From: Bacillota bacterium
GTDB taxonomy: Bacteria > Bacillota > DSM-12270 > Thermacetogeniales > Thermacetogeniaceae
Assembly (NCBI GenBank): GCA_029907475.1
Contig: JARYLU010000008.1
Location: 22,245-86,244 of the forward strand
Length of the DNA stretch: 64,000 nt
Direction of reading: 5' to 3'
The notes below the pieces were generated by a model. That model made no database searches, was not told the origin of the DNA, and saw only the letters and a list, made by a program, of their open reading frames with translations. The position numbers were made by a program, and so were the translations under genes. Positions 11,060 to 20,047 of the stretch are shown one piece after another; within the stretch, counting starts at the first letter, position 1; the number at the start of each line of letters is the position of its first letter.

Positions 11060-11251
11060 ATGGTTGAATGCCTTGATTGCGGGAACTGCCGGCAGGGGAC
11101 AGCGACTTATTACTGCACGGCACGCAACGAGTTTGTAATCAGGGAGAGCCAGCTTGTTAGGGAACGGGAAAAGCGGGAGCGGGGGTGGAAAAAGGGAAAT
11201 CCTCATTATGAGTCGCGGCGCCGCCGGAGCCGGGAAGAAAAAACAGGCTAG
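11060..11251 (+). CDS. Small cysteine-rich hypothetical protein
   Basis: 63 aa, not recognised. The N-terminus holds CLDCGNC and a fourth cysteine ten residues later (TYYCTARNEF), suggesting a zinc knuckle; the second half is strongly basic (RRRRSREEKTG), as in nucleic-acid-binding proteins. It sits between obgE and yhbY in a run of ribosome-assembly genes, so a ribosome-linked role is a guess. ATG 11060 is chosen because the conserved-looking part begins there; an in-frame start at 11000 overlapping obgE is possible. Confidence 0.6.
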   Translation: MVECLDCGNCRQGTATYYCTARNEFVIRESQLVREREKRERGWKKGNPHYESRRRRSREEKTG

Positions 11252-11283
11252 CCTTTTTTGAACCGGTGAAGTGGGGGGTCAAG

Positions 11284-11571
11284 ATGCTTTCAGGAAAACA
11301 AAAAAGGGTGCTCCGGGCTTTTGCAACGAGCCTCGATCCTCTTTTTCAAATCGGGAAAGGCGGTGTAAGCGAAAATTTAGTTCGCCAGGTAGAAGAGGCT
11401 TTAAAGGCGCGCGAGCTGATCAAGCTCCGCGTCCTTTCCCAATCTCCCGAGGATGTCAGGCAGGTCGCCCGGTCTCTCAAAGAGCAAACAGGCGCCGAAA
11501 TTGTACAAATTATCGGGCATAACTTGGTTTTATACCGGCAGGGGGAGAAGAAAAAAATCCAATTACCTTAG
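11284..11571 (+). CDS. yhbY: Ribosome assembly RNA-binding protein YhbY
   Basis: A 95 aa CRM-domain protein associated with pre-50S particles. The start LSGKQKRVLRAFATSLDPLFQIGKGG and the GxxG-like region are typical. ATG 11284 follows GGGGGTC. It lies after obgE in a ribosome-assembly group. Confidence 0.93.
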   Translation: MLSGKQKRVLRAFATSLDPLFQIGKGGVSENLVRQVEEALKARELIKLRVLSQSPEDVRQVARSLKEQTGAEIVQIIGHNLVLYRQGEKKKIQLP

Positions 11572-11600
11572 AAGCAATTGGATTCACTGAAAACAGGGGG

Positions 11601-12782
11601 ATGCGCGGGTTTGAAATGAGCGATTCAGCGCGTAAAGTCCTGCCGCGCGCGCGGCGGATTGTGGTAAAAATAGGAACGAAGCTCCTTTGCGAAAAAAAGG
11701 GCCGCCTTAATCTCAAGAGAATGGAAAATATCGTTAATGATCTGGCCCATTTATGGAAGGAAAAGCGCGAAGTAGTTTTAGTGACTTCAGGGGCAATCGG
11801 AGCTGGAGTAGGACGGCTGGGCTTGAAGAAGGTGCCTCAAACCCTTCCTGAGAAGCAGGCTGCTGCTGCCGTCGGCCAGGGAATTTTGATGCATCTCTAC
11901 GAATCTTTTTTTGCGCCCCAGGGAATTATCGTGGCGCAGGTGCTGTTAACCAGGGATGACATCAACCTTCGGGAGCGGTACCTCAACGCCCGGCATACTT
12001 TCCAGACCCTCCTCCGATACCGCGTGATTCCCATCGTGAATGAAAATGATACCGTCGCGGTGGACGAGATTCGCTTTGGCGACAACGATACGCTTGCGGC
12101 GCTGGTTGCTTGCCTGGTTGGCGCCGATCTGCTTGTTTTATTAACCGACCTTGAGGGCTTTTATACGGCCGATCCACGTAAAGACGGGACGGGGGAGTTG
12201 ATCTCGAAAATTACAGAAATTACGCCGGAAATCGAGGCCCTCGCCGGGGGCAGGGGTTCAGCCCTTGCGACAGGGGGCATGGAAACAAAACTCCAGGCGG
12301 CAAAGATAGCCATGGGTGCGGGAATTCCTCTTGTAATCGGGAACGGGATGCAGGCTGCCATCCTGAGACGGGTTGTTGCAGGGGAAGAAGTAGGAACCTT
12401 TTTTGTGCCCCAGGAAGACCGGATGCAGGCCCGGAAACGGTGGATTGCTTACGGTTCTCTTGTCAGGGGGAGGGTTTATGTTGACCGGGGCGCGGCGAAC
12501 GCCCTGATTAAAAGAGGCAAAAGCCTTTTACCAAGCGGCGTGATCGGGGTGGAAGGATGCTTTGAAGCCGGTAGTGTGGTAAGCGTGATCGACCCCGCGG
12601 GAAAGGAGCTTGCAAGAGGCATCAGCAATTATTCCTCGGAGGCAGTAAATCTGATTAAGGGGATGAACACCGGGGAGATCCGGACGATCCTGGGTGATAA
12701 AGATTACGATGAGGTGATCCACCGGGATAACCTGACCGTCATTCCGGGGCGTGAAGTTGCGCCTGAAATTTTAGAGAAATAG
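11601..12782 (+). CDS. proB: Glutamate 5-kinase
   Basis: First step of proline synthesis: phosphorylates L-glutamate. The amino-acid-kinase domain has VVKIGTKLL at the N-terminus, TSGAIGAG and NENDTVAVDEIRFGDND. A C-terminal PUA domain (~residues 285-365) makes up the 393 aa length. ATG 11601 directly abuts GGGGG, so ATG 11616 may be the true start. proA follows after 16 bp: a proBA operon. Confidence 0.96.
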   Translation: MRGFEMSDSARKVLPRARRIVVKIGTKLLCEKKGRLNLKRMENIVNDLAHLWKEKREVVLVTSGAIGAGVGRLGLKKVPQTLPEKQAAAAVGQGILMHLYESFFAPQGIIVAQVLLTRDDINLRERYLNARHTFQTLLRYRVIPIVNENDTVAVDEIRFGDNDTLAALVACLVGADLLVLLTDLEGFYTADPRKDGTGELISKITEITPEIEALAGGRGSALATGGMETKLQAAKIAMGAGIPLVIGNGMQAAILRRVVAGEEVGTFFVPQEDRMQARKRWIAYGSLVRGRVYVDRGAANALIKRGKSLLPSGVIGVEGCFEAGSVVSVIDPAGKELARGISNYSSEAVNLIKGMNTGEIRTILGDKDYDEVIHRDNLTVIPGREVAPEILEK

Positions 12783-12798
12783 CCACGAGGAGGTTGGA

Positions 12799-14061
12799 AT
12801 GAATTATATGTACCAGGCGGAGTTAGAAGCAATGGGGAGAAGGGCGAAGGAGGCAGCCTATAAACTCGGCGGCATTTCCACAAAGACTAAAAATGATGCC
12901 CTTCAGGCGATGGCCAGGAGTCTAGAAGAACGGGTTGAAATGATTTTAGCGGCCAATGAGTTGGACATGGAGGCGGGGCGGTCGAAAGGGCTCAGTAATG
13001 CTCTGCTGGACCGTTTGCTGCTTACCCCGGACCGGATCCGGGAGATGGCTGACGGTTTGCGCGCTCTCGTTGCCCTCCCCGATCCGGTTGGAGAAGTGAT
13101 CAAAATGTGGACAAGGCCCAACGGCCTCCAAATTGGAAAAATGCGGGTCCCGCTGGGTGTGATCGGGATTATCTATGAAGCCCGCCCTAATGTCACTGTT
13201 GACGCGGCAGGGCTCTGCCTCAAGGCGGGAAATGCCGTCATTTTACGGGGAGGTTCCGAGGCGTTTAATTCCAACCGCGCCATCACCCAGGTCATCAGTG
13301 CTGCCGCGACAAATGCCGGAATACCTGCCGGGGCAATTCAACTTGTCGAAACAACAGACCGCGAAGCAGCCAATCTGATGATGAAAATGAATGATTACAT
13401 TGATGTTCTCATTCCCCGCGGGGGCGCCGGTCTCATCCAGGCGGTGGTCCAGAATGCGACGGTCCCGGTTTTGGAGACGGGGGTTGGCAATTGCCACGTT
13501 TATGTGGAAGAAGATGCTGACTTGGATATGGCCCAGCGCATCGTTGTGAATGCAAAAACACAGCGTCCCGGTGTATGCAATGCGATGGAAACGCTCCTTG
13601 TTCACGAAAAGGTGGCTCCGGCCTTTTTACCTGCGGTTGCCGAAGCCCTGCGGGCCAAAGGCGTGGAATTGCGAGGCTGCCCCCGGACCCGGGAAATTCT
13701 GCCGGACTGTTTACCTGCCACTGAAGAGGATTGGAAAACGGAATACCTTGATCTCATCCTTGCGATTAAGGTCGTAGACGATCTTGAAAATGCGCTGGAA
13801 CACATTAACACTTATAGCAGCAAACACACAGAAGCGATTATTACAAACAGCTACCAAAAGGCGCGGCTGTTTTTGCAAAGAGTGGATGCCGCCGCGGTCT
13901 TTGTAAATGCCTCCACCCGCTTCACCGACGGTTATCAGTTCGGATTTGGAGCGGAGATCGGAATCAGTACACAAAAACTTCACGCGCGGGGCCCCATGGG
14001 CCTTGAGGAGCTTACTTCAATCAAGTACATCATTTTTGGGGACGGTCAGATCCGCACTTAA
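12799..14061 (+). CDS. proA: Glutamate-5-semialdehyde dehydrogenase
   Basis: Second step of proline synthesis: NADPH-dependent reduction of glutamyl phosphate. It is a 420 aa aldehyde-dehydrogenase-fold protein with GVIGIIYEARPNVTVDAA, LRGGSEA and the catalytic cysteine region QRPGVCNAMET. RBS GAGGAGG lies before ATG 12799. The 3' end overlaps the convergent permease gene by 32 bp. Confidence 0.97.
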   Translation: MNYMYQAELEAMGRRAKEAAYKLGGISTKTKNDALQAMARSLEERVEMILAANELDMEAGRSKGLSNALLDRLLLTPDRIREMADGLRALVALPDPVGEVIKMWTRPNGLQIGKMRVPLGVIGIIYEARPNVTVDAAGLCLKAGNAVILRGGSEAFNSNRAITQVISAAATNAGIPAGAIQLVETTDREAANLMMKMNDYIDVLIPRGGAGLIQAVVQNATVPVLETGVGNCHVYVEEDADLDMAQRIVVNAKTQRPGVCNAMETLLVHEKVAPAFLPAVAEALRAKGVELRGCPRTREILPDCLPATEEDWKTEYLDLILAIKVVDDLENALEHINTYSSKHTEAIITNSYQKARLFLQRVDAAAVFVNASTRFTDGYQFGFGAEIGISTQKLHARGPMGLEELTSIKYIIFGDGQIRT

Positions 14062-15505
14062 AGTGCTTTTTCGCAGGTTTTGCTGCGTGTCGCGGGAGAG
14101 GCCAGTTTTCTTGCCCAGCTCTGGATAGGATGCTGTGGCGGGTTCCGTAGGTGAAGTAAACGAAGAGCCCCAGGGCGAGCCAGCCAAAAAAGCGGTACCA
14201 AGTAAGGACCGGCAGGTTGAAAATGAGGTAGAGGGAGGCGACCAGACTCAATAAGGGGAGGTAGGGCATCAGGGGGACCCGGAAGGGGCGGGGTCGCTCC
14301 GGTTGGGTGTACCGCAGGATGATAACTCCCAATGAGACAACCGCGAAGGCGGAGAGGGTGCCGATGTTGGCGAGTTCGGCGATGAGATGAATAGGAAAGA
14401 GGCCGCTTAAAATGGAAGCAATCGCGCCAATGATCACGACGCCGAAAACGGGCGTACCAAAACGGGGATGAAGCCGGGCAAAAGCAGGCGGGAGCAGTCC
14501 ATCGCGGGACATGGCAAAAAGGATCCGGCTCTGGGCGAAGAAGTTGACCAGCAGAACGCTTGTGAGTCCTGCAAGGGCTCCAACTGAGACGAGGGATACC
14601 GCCCAGGTCAACCCGCGGTGGAGAAGGGCGGTGGTAACCGGAGAAGGGGTATCCAGAAAAGGGTATTTTACCATCCCCGTCAGGGCGATTGCCACCCCGA
14701 GATAGAGGATCGTTGAGATCAGCAGGGCTCCGATAATGCCGAGCGGAAGGGTGCGCCGGGGATTTCGAACTTCCTCTGCGGCTGTGGCGACCGCATCAAA
14801 TCCGATGTACGCGAAAAAGATGATGCTTGCCCCCCGTAAAATTCCTCCCGCCCCGAAGGGAAGAAAGGGCTGCCAGTTGGCAGGGTCAAACCTGGCTAAT
14901 CCCAGGGCAAGGAAGAGCAAAATCGCCCCAAGTTTGAGAAGAACGACTATTTTGTTTACCTGACTGCTCTCTTTTGTGCCGGCACTGATGAGGTAAGCAG
15001 CAATCCCGATAACGATCATGGGTGGCAGGTTGATGATTCCCCCGGCAAAGGGCGAAGTTGTAAATTGAGGGGGAAGGCTGAAACCAAGGGGACGAAGTAA
15101 ATCGAAGAAGTAGCCGCTCCAGCCCAGTGCGACGGCTGCGGCCGCTACTGTATATTCGAGGATGAGATTCCACCCGACCAACCAGGCTGCGATTTCGCCA
15201 AGTGCTGCATATGCATAGGTGTAAGCGCTTCCCGCGGCCGGAAACATGGCGGCTAACTCGGCGTATACGAGCGCGGCGAGGGTACTCGCAACCCCGGCAA
15301 CCAAAAATGAAATAACAACTCCGGGACCGGCGTAGCGGGCCGCGGCAACGCCGCTTAAAACAAAAATACCCGTACCGATGATTGCACCCAATCCCAGGGC
15401 AATTAAATCACGTACCCCCAGGACTCTTTTTAACCCCCGGGGAATCTGTTCTCCAAGTGGCTGGTCGGGGAGTTTTGTTCGAAAGATATTTTTCATAAAG
15501 TCCAT
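14030..15505 (-). CDS. APC-family amino acid permease
   Basis: A 491 aa transporter with about 12-13 membrane segments, of the cationic-amino-acid-transporter-like branch of the APC superfamily. The N-terminal LGLGAIIGTGIFVLSGVAA is the substrate-binding GxG motif of TM1, and FFAYIGFDAVATAAEEVRNP is also characteristic. Substrate cannot be set. RBS GGAAGAGGG precedes ATG. It is a monocistronic gene convergent with proA and sharing its 3' end. Confidence 0.9.
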   Translation of the reverse strand: MDFMKNIFRTKLPDQPLGEQIPRGLKRVLGVRDLIALGLGAIIGTGIFVLSGVAAARYAGPGVVISFLVAGVASTLAALVYAELAAMFPAAGSAYTYAYAALGEIAAWLVGWNLILEYTVAAAAVALGWSGYFFDLLRPLGFSLPPQFTTSPFAGGIINLPPMIVIGIAAYLISAGTKESSQVNKIVVLLKLGAILLFLALGLARFDPANWQPFLPFGAGGILRGASIIFFAYIGFDAVATAAEEVRNPRRTLPLGIIGALLISTILYLGVAIALTGMVKYPFLDTPSPVTTALLHRGLTWAVSLVSVGALAGLTSVLLVNFFAQSRILFAMSRDGLLPPAFARLHPRFGTPVFGVVIIGAIASILSGLFPIHLIAELANIGTLSAFAVVSLGVIILRYTQPERPRPFRVPLMPYLPLLSLVASLYLIFNLPVLTWYRFFGWLALGLFVYFTYGTRHSILSRAGQENWPLPRHAAKPAKKHFKCGSDRPQK

Positions 15506-15614
15506 TTTTTAGCCCTCTTCCAGACTTATTTTTTCCCGTTAGTTTCTGGTTTATCAGAGCAGGATCTGAGAAAAAAATTTTGGATAAAATCAGCAGGGAA
15601 CAGGAGAGTGCCTG

Positions 15615-16229
15615 ATGAACGGGCGACGCATTGGGATCATGGGGGGGACTTTTGATCCGATCCATTACGGTCACCTGGTGACGGCCGAAGCTGCCAGGGA
15701 GAAATACCGGCTCCAGCGTGTGATTTTTGTTCCTTCAGGGCACCCGCCCCATAAGGACCCCGGGACGGTAACAGATTTCTGGCACAGGTATTTAATGGTA
15801 ATACTTGCGGTTGTTTCAAACCCTTATTTTGAAGTTTCGCGCCTGGAATACGAGCGTGGCGGCGTGACTTACACCATTGATACGGTCCGCGAGTTTCGTC
15901 ACCGCTACGGCACGGACACGGAATTATTTTTTATTACCGGAGCAGATGCGATTCTGGAGATCTTTACATGGAAACAATCGGAGGAACTCCTCGCAATGTG
16001 CCGGTTTATTGCCGCGACAAGACCCGGTTACGACCTGGGGCAGTTAAACAGTTTGCTGGGTGAGTTCTATCAGGGTGCGGTTTCGGTTCTCGAAATCCCG
16101 GTGTTGAGTATTTCTTCGAGTGACCTCCGGCGCCGGGTAAAAATGGGGCTTTCCCTGAAATACCTGGTCCCCGAGGGCGTGGAGTTTTATATAGAGCAGC
16201 ACGGTCTTTACCGTGAGAACTCGAGGTAG
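15615..16229 (+). CDS. nadD: Nicotinate-nucleotide adenylyltransferase
   Basis: Transfers AMP to nicotinate mononucleotide in NAD synthesis. It shows GGTFDPIHYGHL (nucleotidyltransferase motif), FVPSGHPPHK and the C-terminal ISSSDLRRRV. At 204 aa it is typical. RBS CAGGAGAG lies upstream of ATG 15615. In Firmicutes nadD, yqeK and rsfS form one cluster; here an RRM gene is inserted between nadD and yqeK. Confidence 0.95.
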   Translation: MNGRRIGIMGGTFDPIHYGHLVTAEAAREKYRLQRVIFVPSGHPPHKDPGTVTDFWHRYLMVILAVVSNPYFEVSRLEYERGGVTYTIDTVREFRHRYGTDTELFFITGADAILEIFTWKQSEELLAMCRFIAATRPGYDLGQLNSLLGEFYQGAVSVLEIPVLSISSSDLRRRVKMGLSLKYLVPEGVEFYIEQHGLYRENSR

Positions 16230-16317
16230 TGGGCTTTGAGAATCTTGTGGGTATATTCCGCTTCTCACAACCACATACTACCCTCGGGATTAAAATTTTT
16301 CAGAGGTGACGAGGCTT

Positions 16318-16578
16318 GTGACACGAACGCTCTACGTAGGAAACCTTCCGTGGCAGACAAGGGCTGAGGAGTTAACCGTTTTTTTCGGCAATTACGGGGA
16401 AGTCATTAGCAGCCGCGTTATTGTCGACAGGGAAACGGGACGGTCGCGCGGTTTCGGTTTCGTGGAAGTGAGTGACGGGGATGCCCCCAGGATGATCGAA
16501 GCTCTCAACGGGATCGAATTTCAGGGGCGCATTTTGACGGTCAACGAGGCGAGGCCGCGCGAGGAAAGGAAACATTAA
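16318..16578 (+). CDS. RRM-domain RNA-binding protein
   Basis: An 86 aa single RNA-recognition-motif protein. RNP2 (LYVGNLPW) is at ~4-11 and RNP1 (RGFGFVEV) at ~44-51, with aromatic residues that stack on RNA. Such stand-alone RRM proteins are widespread in cyanobacteria and scattered in other bacteria; targets here are unknown. GTG 16318 is chosen because AGAGGTGA lies 9 bp upstream; GTG 16306 is an alternative. It lies between nadD and yqeK. Confidence 0.9.
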   Translation: MTRTLYVGNLPWQTRAEELTVFFGNYGEVISSRVIVDRETGRSRGFGFVEVSDGDAPRMIEALNGIEFQGRILTVNEARPREERKH

Positions 16579-16591
16579 TGGGACGGGGTTG

Positions 16592-17200
16592 ATGAAAGAA
16601 AAAGTTTACCGGAGATTTGAATCTCAGGTCCGGGGGCGTTTAACGCCTGCCAGATTTTTTCACGCTTGTGCGGTACGTGACTGCGCAGGAGAACTTGCAG
16701 AAAAAAACGGGGGTTCCCGCGCCGAGGCCGAACTGGCCGGGTTTTTACATGACTATGCCCGCGATCTTCCCGGAGCGGAACTCTTACGCCTTGGAGAGGA
16801 GCGGGGGTTAATCAAAAACGAAGTCGAACGCTTCGTACCGGTGCTACTTCACGGCCCCGTCGGAGCGGAGCTCGTCCGTGAAGAACTGGGAATTAAAAAC
16901 ACCGGGGTCTTGAAGGCGATCGCCCACCATACGCTGGGAGCTCCGGGTATGGGCCTTTTAGAGAAGGTTGTTTATGTTGCCGATTTAACTGCTGAAGGGC
17001 GAAACTATCCGGGCGTCGATCACTTGCGAGAGCTTGCACGGAAGGATCTGGAGGAGGCGCTCCTGGTAGGGTTTGCTTTTTCAATCCGTTCTTGTTTAGA
17101 AAGGCAAAAACTGATCCACCCGCAAACGATTGCGGCGTGGAATTTTTTCCTCGCGCAAAGGAAATCTTTGAAGCAACAGGTAGAGTTAATTCCGGGTTGA
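16592..17200 (+). CDS. yqeK: YqeK-type HD-domain Ap4A hydrolase
   Basis: A 202 aa HD-superfamily hydrolase; this family splits diadenosine tetraphosphate symmetrically. The HD metal-binding residues are in FFHACAV, FLHDYARD and AIAHHTLG. It is normally found between nadD and rsfS, as here. ATG 16592 follows GGACGGGG. Confidence 0.88.
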   Translation: MKEKVYRRFESQVRGRLTPARFFHACAVRDCAGELAEKNGGSRAEAELAGFLHDYARDLPGAELLRLGEERGLIKNEVERFVPVLLHGPVGAELVREELGIKNTGVLKAIAHHTLGAPGMGLLEKVVYVADLTAEGRNYPGVDHLRELARKDLEEALLVGFAFSIRSCLERQKLIHPQTIAAWNFFLAQRKSLKQQVELIPG

Positions 17201-17217
17201 GGGGAGGGAAACAGATT

Positions 17218-17565
17218 TTGCTTAACGGCCGGGAAGTGGCCATTTCTGCGGCGCGTGCCGCTGCGGAGAAAAAGGCGAGTGACATTCGGATTCTCGACTT
17301 GCGGGGTATTTTTCCGGTTGCCGATTATTTTGTGATCTGCAGCGGCCGGAATGTCCCGCAGATATCGGCAATTGCCCAGGAGATTCAAGACCGGTTAGGA
17401 AAGCTCGGGTGCAAGTTTCTCCGGCGGCAGGGAACTCCGGAGTCTGAGTGGGTGCTGCTGGATTACGGGGATGTGGTGGTTCACATTTTCAGCGGGGAGG
17501 CCCGCCAGTTTTATGCCCTGGAACGTTTGTGGGGTGACGCCCGGGAAATTTCACAAAATTTTTAA
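17218..17565 (+). CDS. rsfS: Ribosomal silencing factor RsfS
   Basis: Binds L14 and blocks 50S-30S joining in starvation. The 115 aa protein shows DIRILDLRGIFPVADYFVICSG and the C-terminal GDVVVHIFSGEARQFYALERLWGDA. TTG 17218 is chosen because GGGGAGGG lies 9 bp upstream and it sits just after the yqeK stop; an ATG inside yqeK would add an unrelated 42-residue tail. Confidence 0.93.
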   Translation: MLNGREVAISAARAAAEKKASDIRILDLRGIFPVADYFVICSGRNVPQISAIAQEIQDRLGKLGCKFLRRQGTPESEWVLLDYGDVVVHIFSGEARQFYALERLWGDAREISQNF

Positions 17566-17644
17566 AAAATTTCAGCAACCAGGCAGGAAAATTTGGATCT
17601 TATGTTGAATTAAGTCGAATGTGATCTGCCAGATTGAAGGCGGG

Positions 17645-18700
17645 ATGAATTTGCCGGGTGCACGGATGCAGAAGTTATACGCAAAATTCTCATCCCGAAA
17701 GCGGGAATTCGCAGTTTTGGGATTAGCTCTGGTGCTGGTGACCTGCTTGAAATATCATGCCGCAGAAACCTGGCAGCATTTTTTTCTGATCATCTACGCG
17801 CTATTGGTTTGCGCGGCGGGGGCGCAGGGGGCGCTCCGGCCTGGTCTTGCTTTTTTAGGGCTTAGCTGGTTGTTTTGTTCGGGAGTTCCTTTCGGTTTTC
17901 AATCTCTCCCCGCTTTAGATATCGCACTTCAGGGCGTTTTTCTTGCCGTCTGTTTTATTCTCGGATTGAGACATAACCAAATCCGGAAACTGGAAACCCG
18001 GTACCGATCTTTATGGACGGAATACAGCCAGATGCTTCAACACTTTGAGAGTTCACGGGATGAAGTAAACCGCCTGTATTGTATGGCAGCAAATTTCCTT
18101 GCGGCAACCCTGGAGGCGCGGGATGAGGAAGCGCTCAGGCATATGGAACAGGTTGCTGCATATGCTGTTGCCCTGGCGCGAAACATGGGCCTGTCTCGAA
18201 AAGAACTGACCGACATTTATTACGCCTCAATGCTTCACGATCTCGGTAAAATAGGGATTTCCGAGCTAATTTTAAATAAGCCGGGAAAACTCACAGGAGA
18301 AGAGTACGCGCAAGTGCGTAGACACCCCGAAATCGGAATCGAAATCCTGCAAACGATGACTTTTATGAAGGGTTTATTTCCCTTGATCTTGCATCACCAC
18401 GAATACTACGACGGTACAGGTTATCCGGGAGGACTGGCACGGGACCAAATTCCTTTAGGGGCGCGGATTATTGCGATTGCAGATGCCTATGATGCCATGA
18501 CTTCAGACCGGCCTTACCGCCCGGCTTTTTCTCAGGCCGAGGCGATTGTCGAGTTGAAACGCGGCGCCGGTACCCAGTTCGATCCCCATCTGGTTGAGCG
18601 ATTTCTCGAAATTCTCAAGCACGGGCAATTGAAGGAACTCCGGAGGGACTTTTCTCCTCCCCAGATACCCTTGAGCGGCTTTTATCCCGTTCTTCACTGA
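17645..18700 (+). CDS. Membrane HD-GYP domain phosphodiesterase
   Basis: 351 aa. Hydrophobic segments between ~20 and 110 make about four membrane helices, then a helical linker and a C-terminal HD-GYP domain (~170-330). The metal and GYP motifs are intact: MLHDLGKIGI, HHHEYYDGTGYPGG and AIADAYDAMTSDRPYR. HD-GYP proteins usually hydrolyse c-di-GMP or related signals; activity here is inferred. ATG 17645 follows GAAGGCGGG. A strong hairpin terminator follows. Confidence 0.88.
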   Translation: MNLPGARMQKLYAKFSSRKREFAVLGLALVLVTCLKYHAAETWQHFFLIIYALLVCAAGAQGALRPGLAFLGLSWLFCSGVPFGFQSLPALDIALQGVFLAVCFILGLRHNQIRKLETRYRSLWTEYSQMLQHFESSRDEVNRLYCMAANFLAATLEARDEEALRHMEQVAAYAVALARNMGLSRKELTDIYYASMLHDLGKIGISELILNKPGKLTGEEYAQVRRHPEIGIEILQTMTFMKGLFPLILHHHEYYDGTGYPGGLARDQIPLGARIIAIADAYDAMTSDRPYRPAFSQAEAIVELKRGAGTQFDPHLVERFLEILKHGQLKELRRDFSPPQIPLSGFYPVLH

Positions 18701-18757
18701 TTGTTCGAAATCCGGTATTGAGAAAAGGTCGCCCGGTGCCGGCAGACCGGAAAGGCT

Positions 18758-18804
18758 AGCGGCATCTCCATCCGTGCAAAAGGGAGATGCCGCTGGTCTT
18801 TTTT
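18758..18804 (+). terminator. Intrinsic terminator after HD-GYP gene
   Basis: A perfect 12 bp stem, AGCGGCATCTCC (18758-18769) with GGAGATGCCGCT (18783-18794), followed by GGTCTTTTTT. It lies between convergent genes and may also serve the lipoprotein gene on the other strand, though the T-run there is weak. Confidence 0.85.
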
Positions 18805-18836
18805 GGCAGGATGCCGTCCCGGCCGGCGAAATGGTT

Positions 18837-19460
18837 TTATTTCGCCAGGGTCCAGTCGGGTGCAACGGGCTCGAGCGTTCCCATGTGTCCCAGAATGCTT
18901 TCCTGTTTCTCCCCCTCTAGAAGGAACTGCACTTTTTGGATACCGGGGAGCTTACAGAGCGAGTTCACAACCGACCAGAGGGTCATCCTTTCTCCCGCCG
19001 AGCCTCCCCAGTGGTTGATTTTGAATTCCTTTGAAAGGTTGACATAGGCCACACCACTGACCACCGAAACCGAGAGGAGCCTGGTTCCCCGGGGGATGGT
19101 TGCCTGCAGTCCTGGTTTTTGGGGTCCCCGGATTAACTCCTGGAGCATAACCGCCTCTAGTGGTTCGTCTTTTACCGTGACTTCCCGCTCCTCCGGAACC
19201 AGGTACATCGCCTCCCTATCGGCGAAGAAAAGGGTTACCTGTTGTTTTACCGCGCGGGGTTTCGCGCTGATTTCAGGATGGTCCGAACCGGTTTCCGGAC
19301 CGCCTTGGTTTTTCCCCGGTTGCTCTTCCGGGGTGGTTTCCGCGGTCCCCGGTTTTTGCAGGGACCCTCCCGTTTTCACCGGCTCCCGGCTGCAACCTGC
19401 CGTGATTAAGAGCCCCACCAGCATCCCCAGTAAAATCAGACCTGCAATACAGCGCCTCAT
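18837..19460 (-). CDS. GerMN-domain lipoprotein
   Basis: 207 aa. The N-terminal signal peptide ends in a lipobox (LITAGCS), then a low-complexity Gly/Pro/Glu linker to ~75, then a GerMN domain (VTLFFADREAMYLVPEEREV...). GerM-type proteins take part in sporulation and spore germination envelope assembly; the exact role is not set. The gene is followed upstream by a kinase fragment that was probably once its operon partner. Confidence 0.85.
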   Translation of the reverse strand: MRRCIAGLILLGMLVGLLITAGCSREPVKTGGSLQKPGTAETTPEEQPGKNQGGPETGSDHPEISAKPRAVKQQVTLFFADREAMYLVPEEREVTVKDEPLEAVMLQELIRGPQKPGLQATIPRGTRLLSVSVVSGVAYVNLSKEFKINHWGGSAGERMTLWSVVNSLCKLPGIQKVQFLLEGEKQESILGHMGTLEPVAPDWTLAK

Positions 19461-19500
19461 TTTTTCATCCCTCCTGTTTTTTTATAAAGGACTGCAGTCT

Positions 19501-19962
19501 TTAAGAGACCCCCGGATCTGTTTCGCAGGCGTCAAGAAGGGACTGAGCCAGGGCCTTGATGGAGCTTAAAGGGGTCTTTAGTTCGTGGGAGGCGTCGGCA
19601 AGAAACTGCCGCCGCGACCTGTCCACCGCGGCCAGTTTATTGCTCATGGTATTAAAGGCCGCGGCAAGTTCGCCCAATTCGTCCCTCCCCTGAACAGGCA
19701 CTTGCTGTCCCAGGCGGCCCTGTTCCAGCTGTCGTACCGCCCGGGTCAATTCTTTCACGGGGAGGGTAAGGATACCGGCCAGGAAGAGGCTGTAAAGGGC
19801 GGCCAGGAACCCGCTTACCAGGGATGCCAGGAACATCCGTCCCCGAATCTCCGCCAGGCGCTCCCCGATATCATCCAAACTTGCCACCAGGAGGACCGCC
19901 CCGGCAGGAGCTTTACCCTGCAGCACCGGAGCGGCTGCGTATAGGGTGACAATATCACAGAA
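19501..19962 (-). pseudogene. Histidine kinase fragment (HAMP + HisKA)
   Basis: The readable part holds a membrane segment (FLASLVSGFLAALYSLFLAG), a HAMP domain and the phosphoacceptor helix with FLADASHELKTPLSSIKAL. The frame ends about 20 residues past the H-box, so the ATP-binding domain is missing. At the 5' side the homologous frame (TLYAAAPVLQG) runs to a stop at 19963-19965 with no start, so the sensor domain is lost too. Both ends are gone: a remnant, cut off beside the leuS promoter. Confidence 0.75.
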
Positions 19963-19987
19963 CTATAACATCAGGGATCGTGAACTG

Positions 19988-20016
19988 TTGACAGGTGGCG
20001 CGGAATCACGTATAAT
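19988..20016 (+). promoter_or_regulatory. Consensus sigma-A promoter of leuS leader
   Basis: TTGACA at 19988-19993, a 17 bp spacer and TATAAT at 20011-20016: a perfect match to the sigma-A consensus. Transcription should begin near 20023 and read through the T-box leader, the tRNA-Ala and leuS. Confidence 0.93.
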
Positions 20017-20047
20017 AAAGTCGATTTGTGAATTGTTGAGGTCGACA

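Noticed and set aside
11557..11583. ATCCAATT/AATTGGAT hairpin at the yhbY end
   Set aside because: No T-run; genes on both sides appear co-transcribed, so not called a terminator.
16214..16285. Possible hairpin between nadD and the RRM gene
   Set aside because: Pairing between GAGGTAGT and ACTACCCTC is interrupted and no T-run follows; not strong enough to call.
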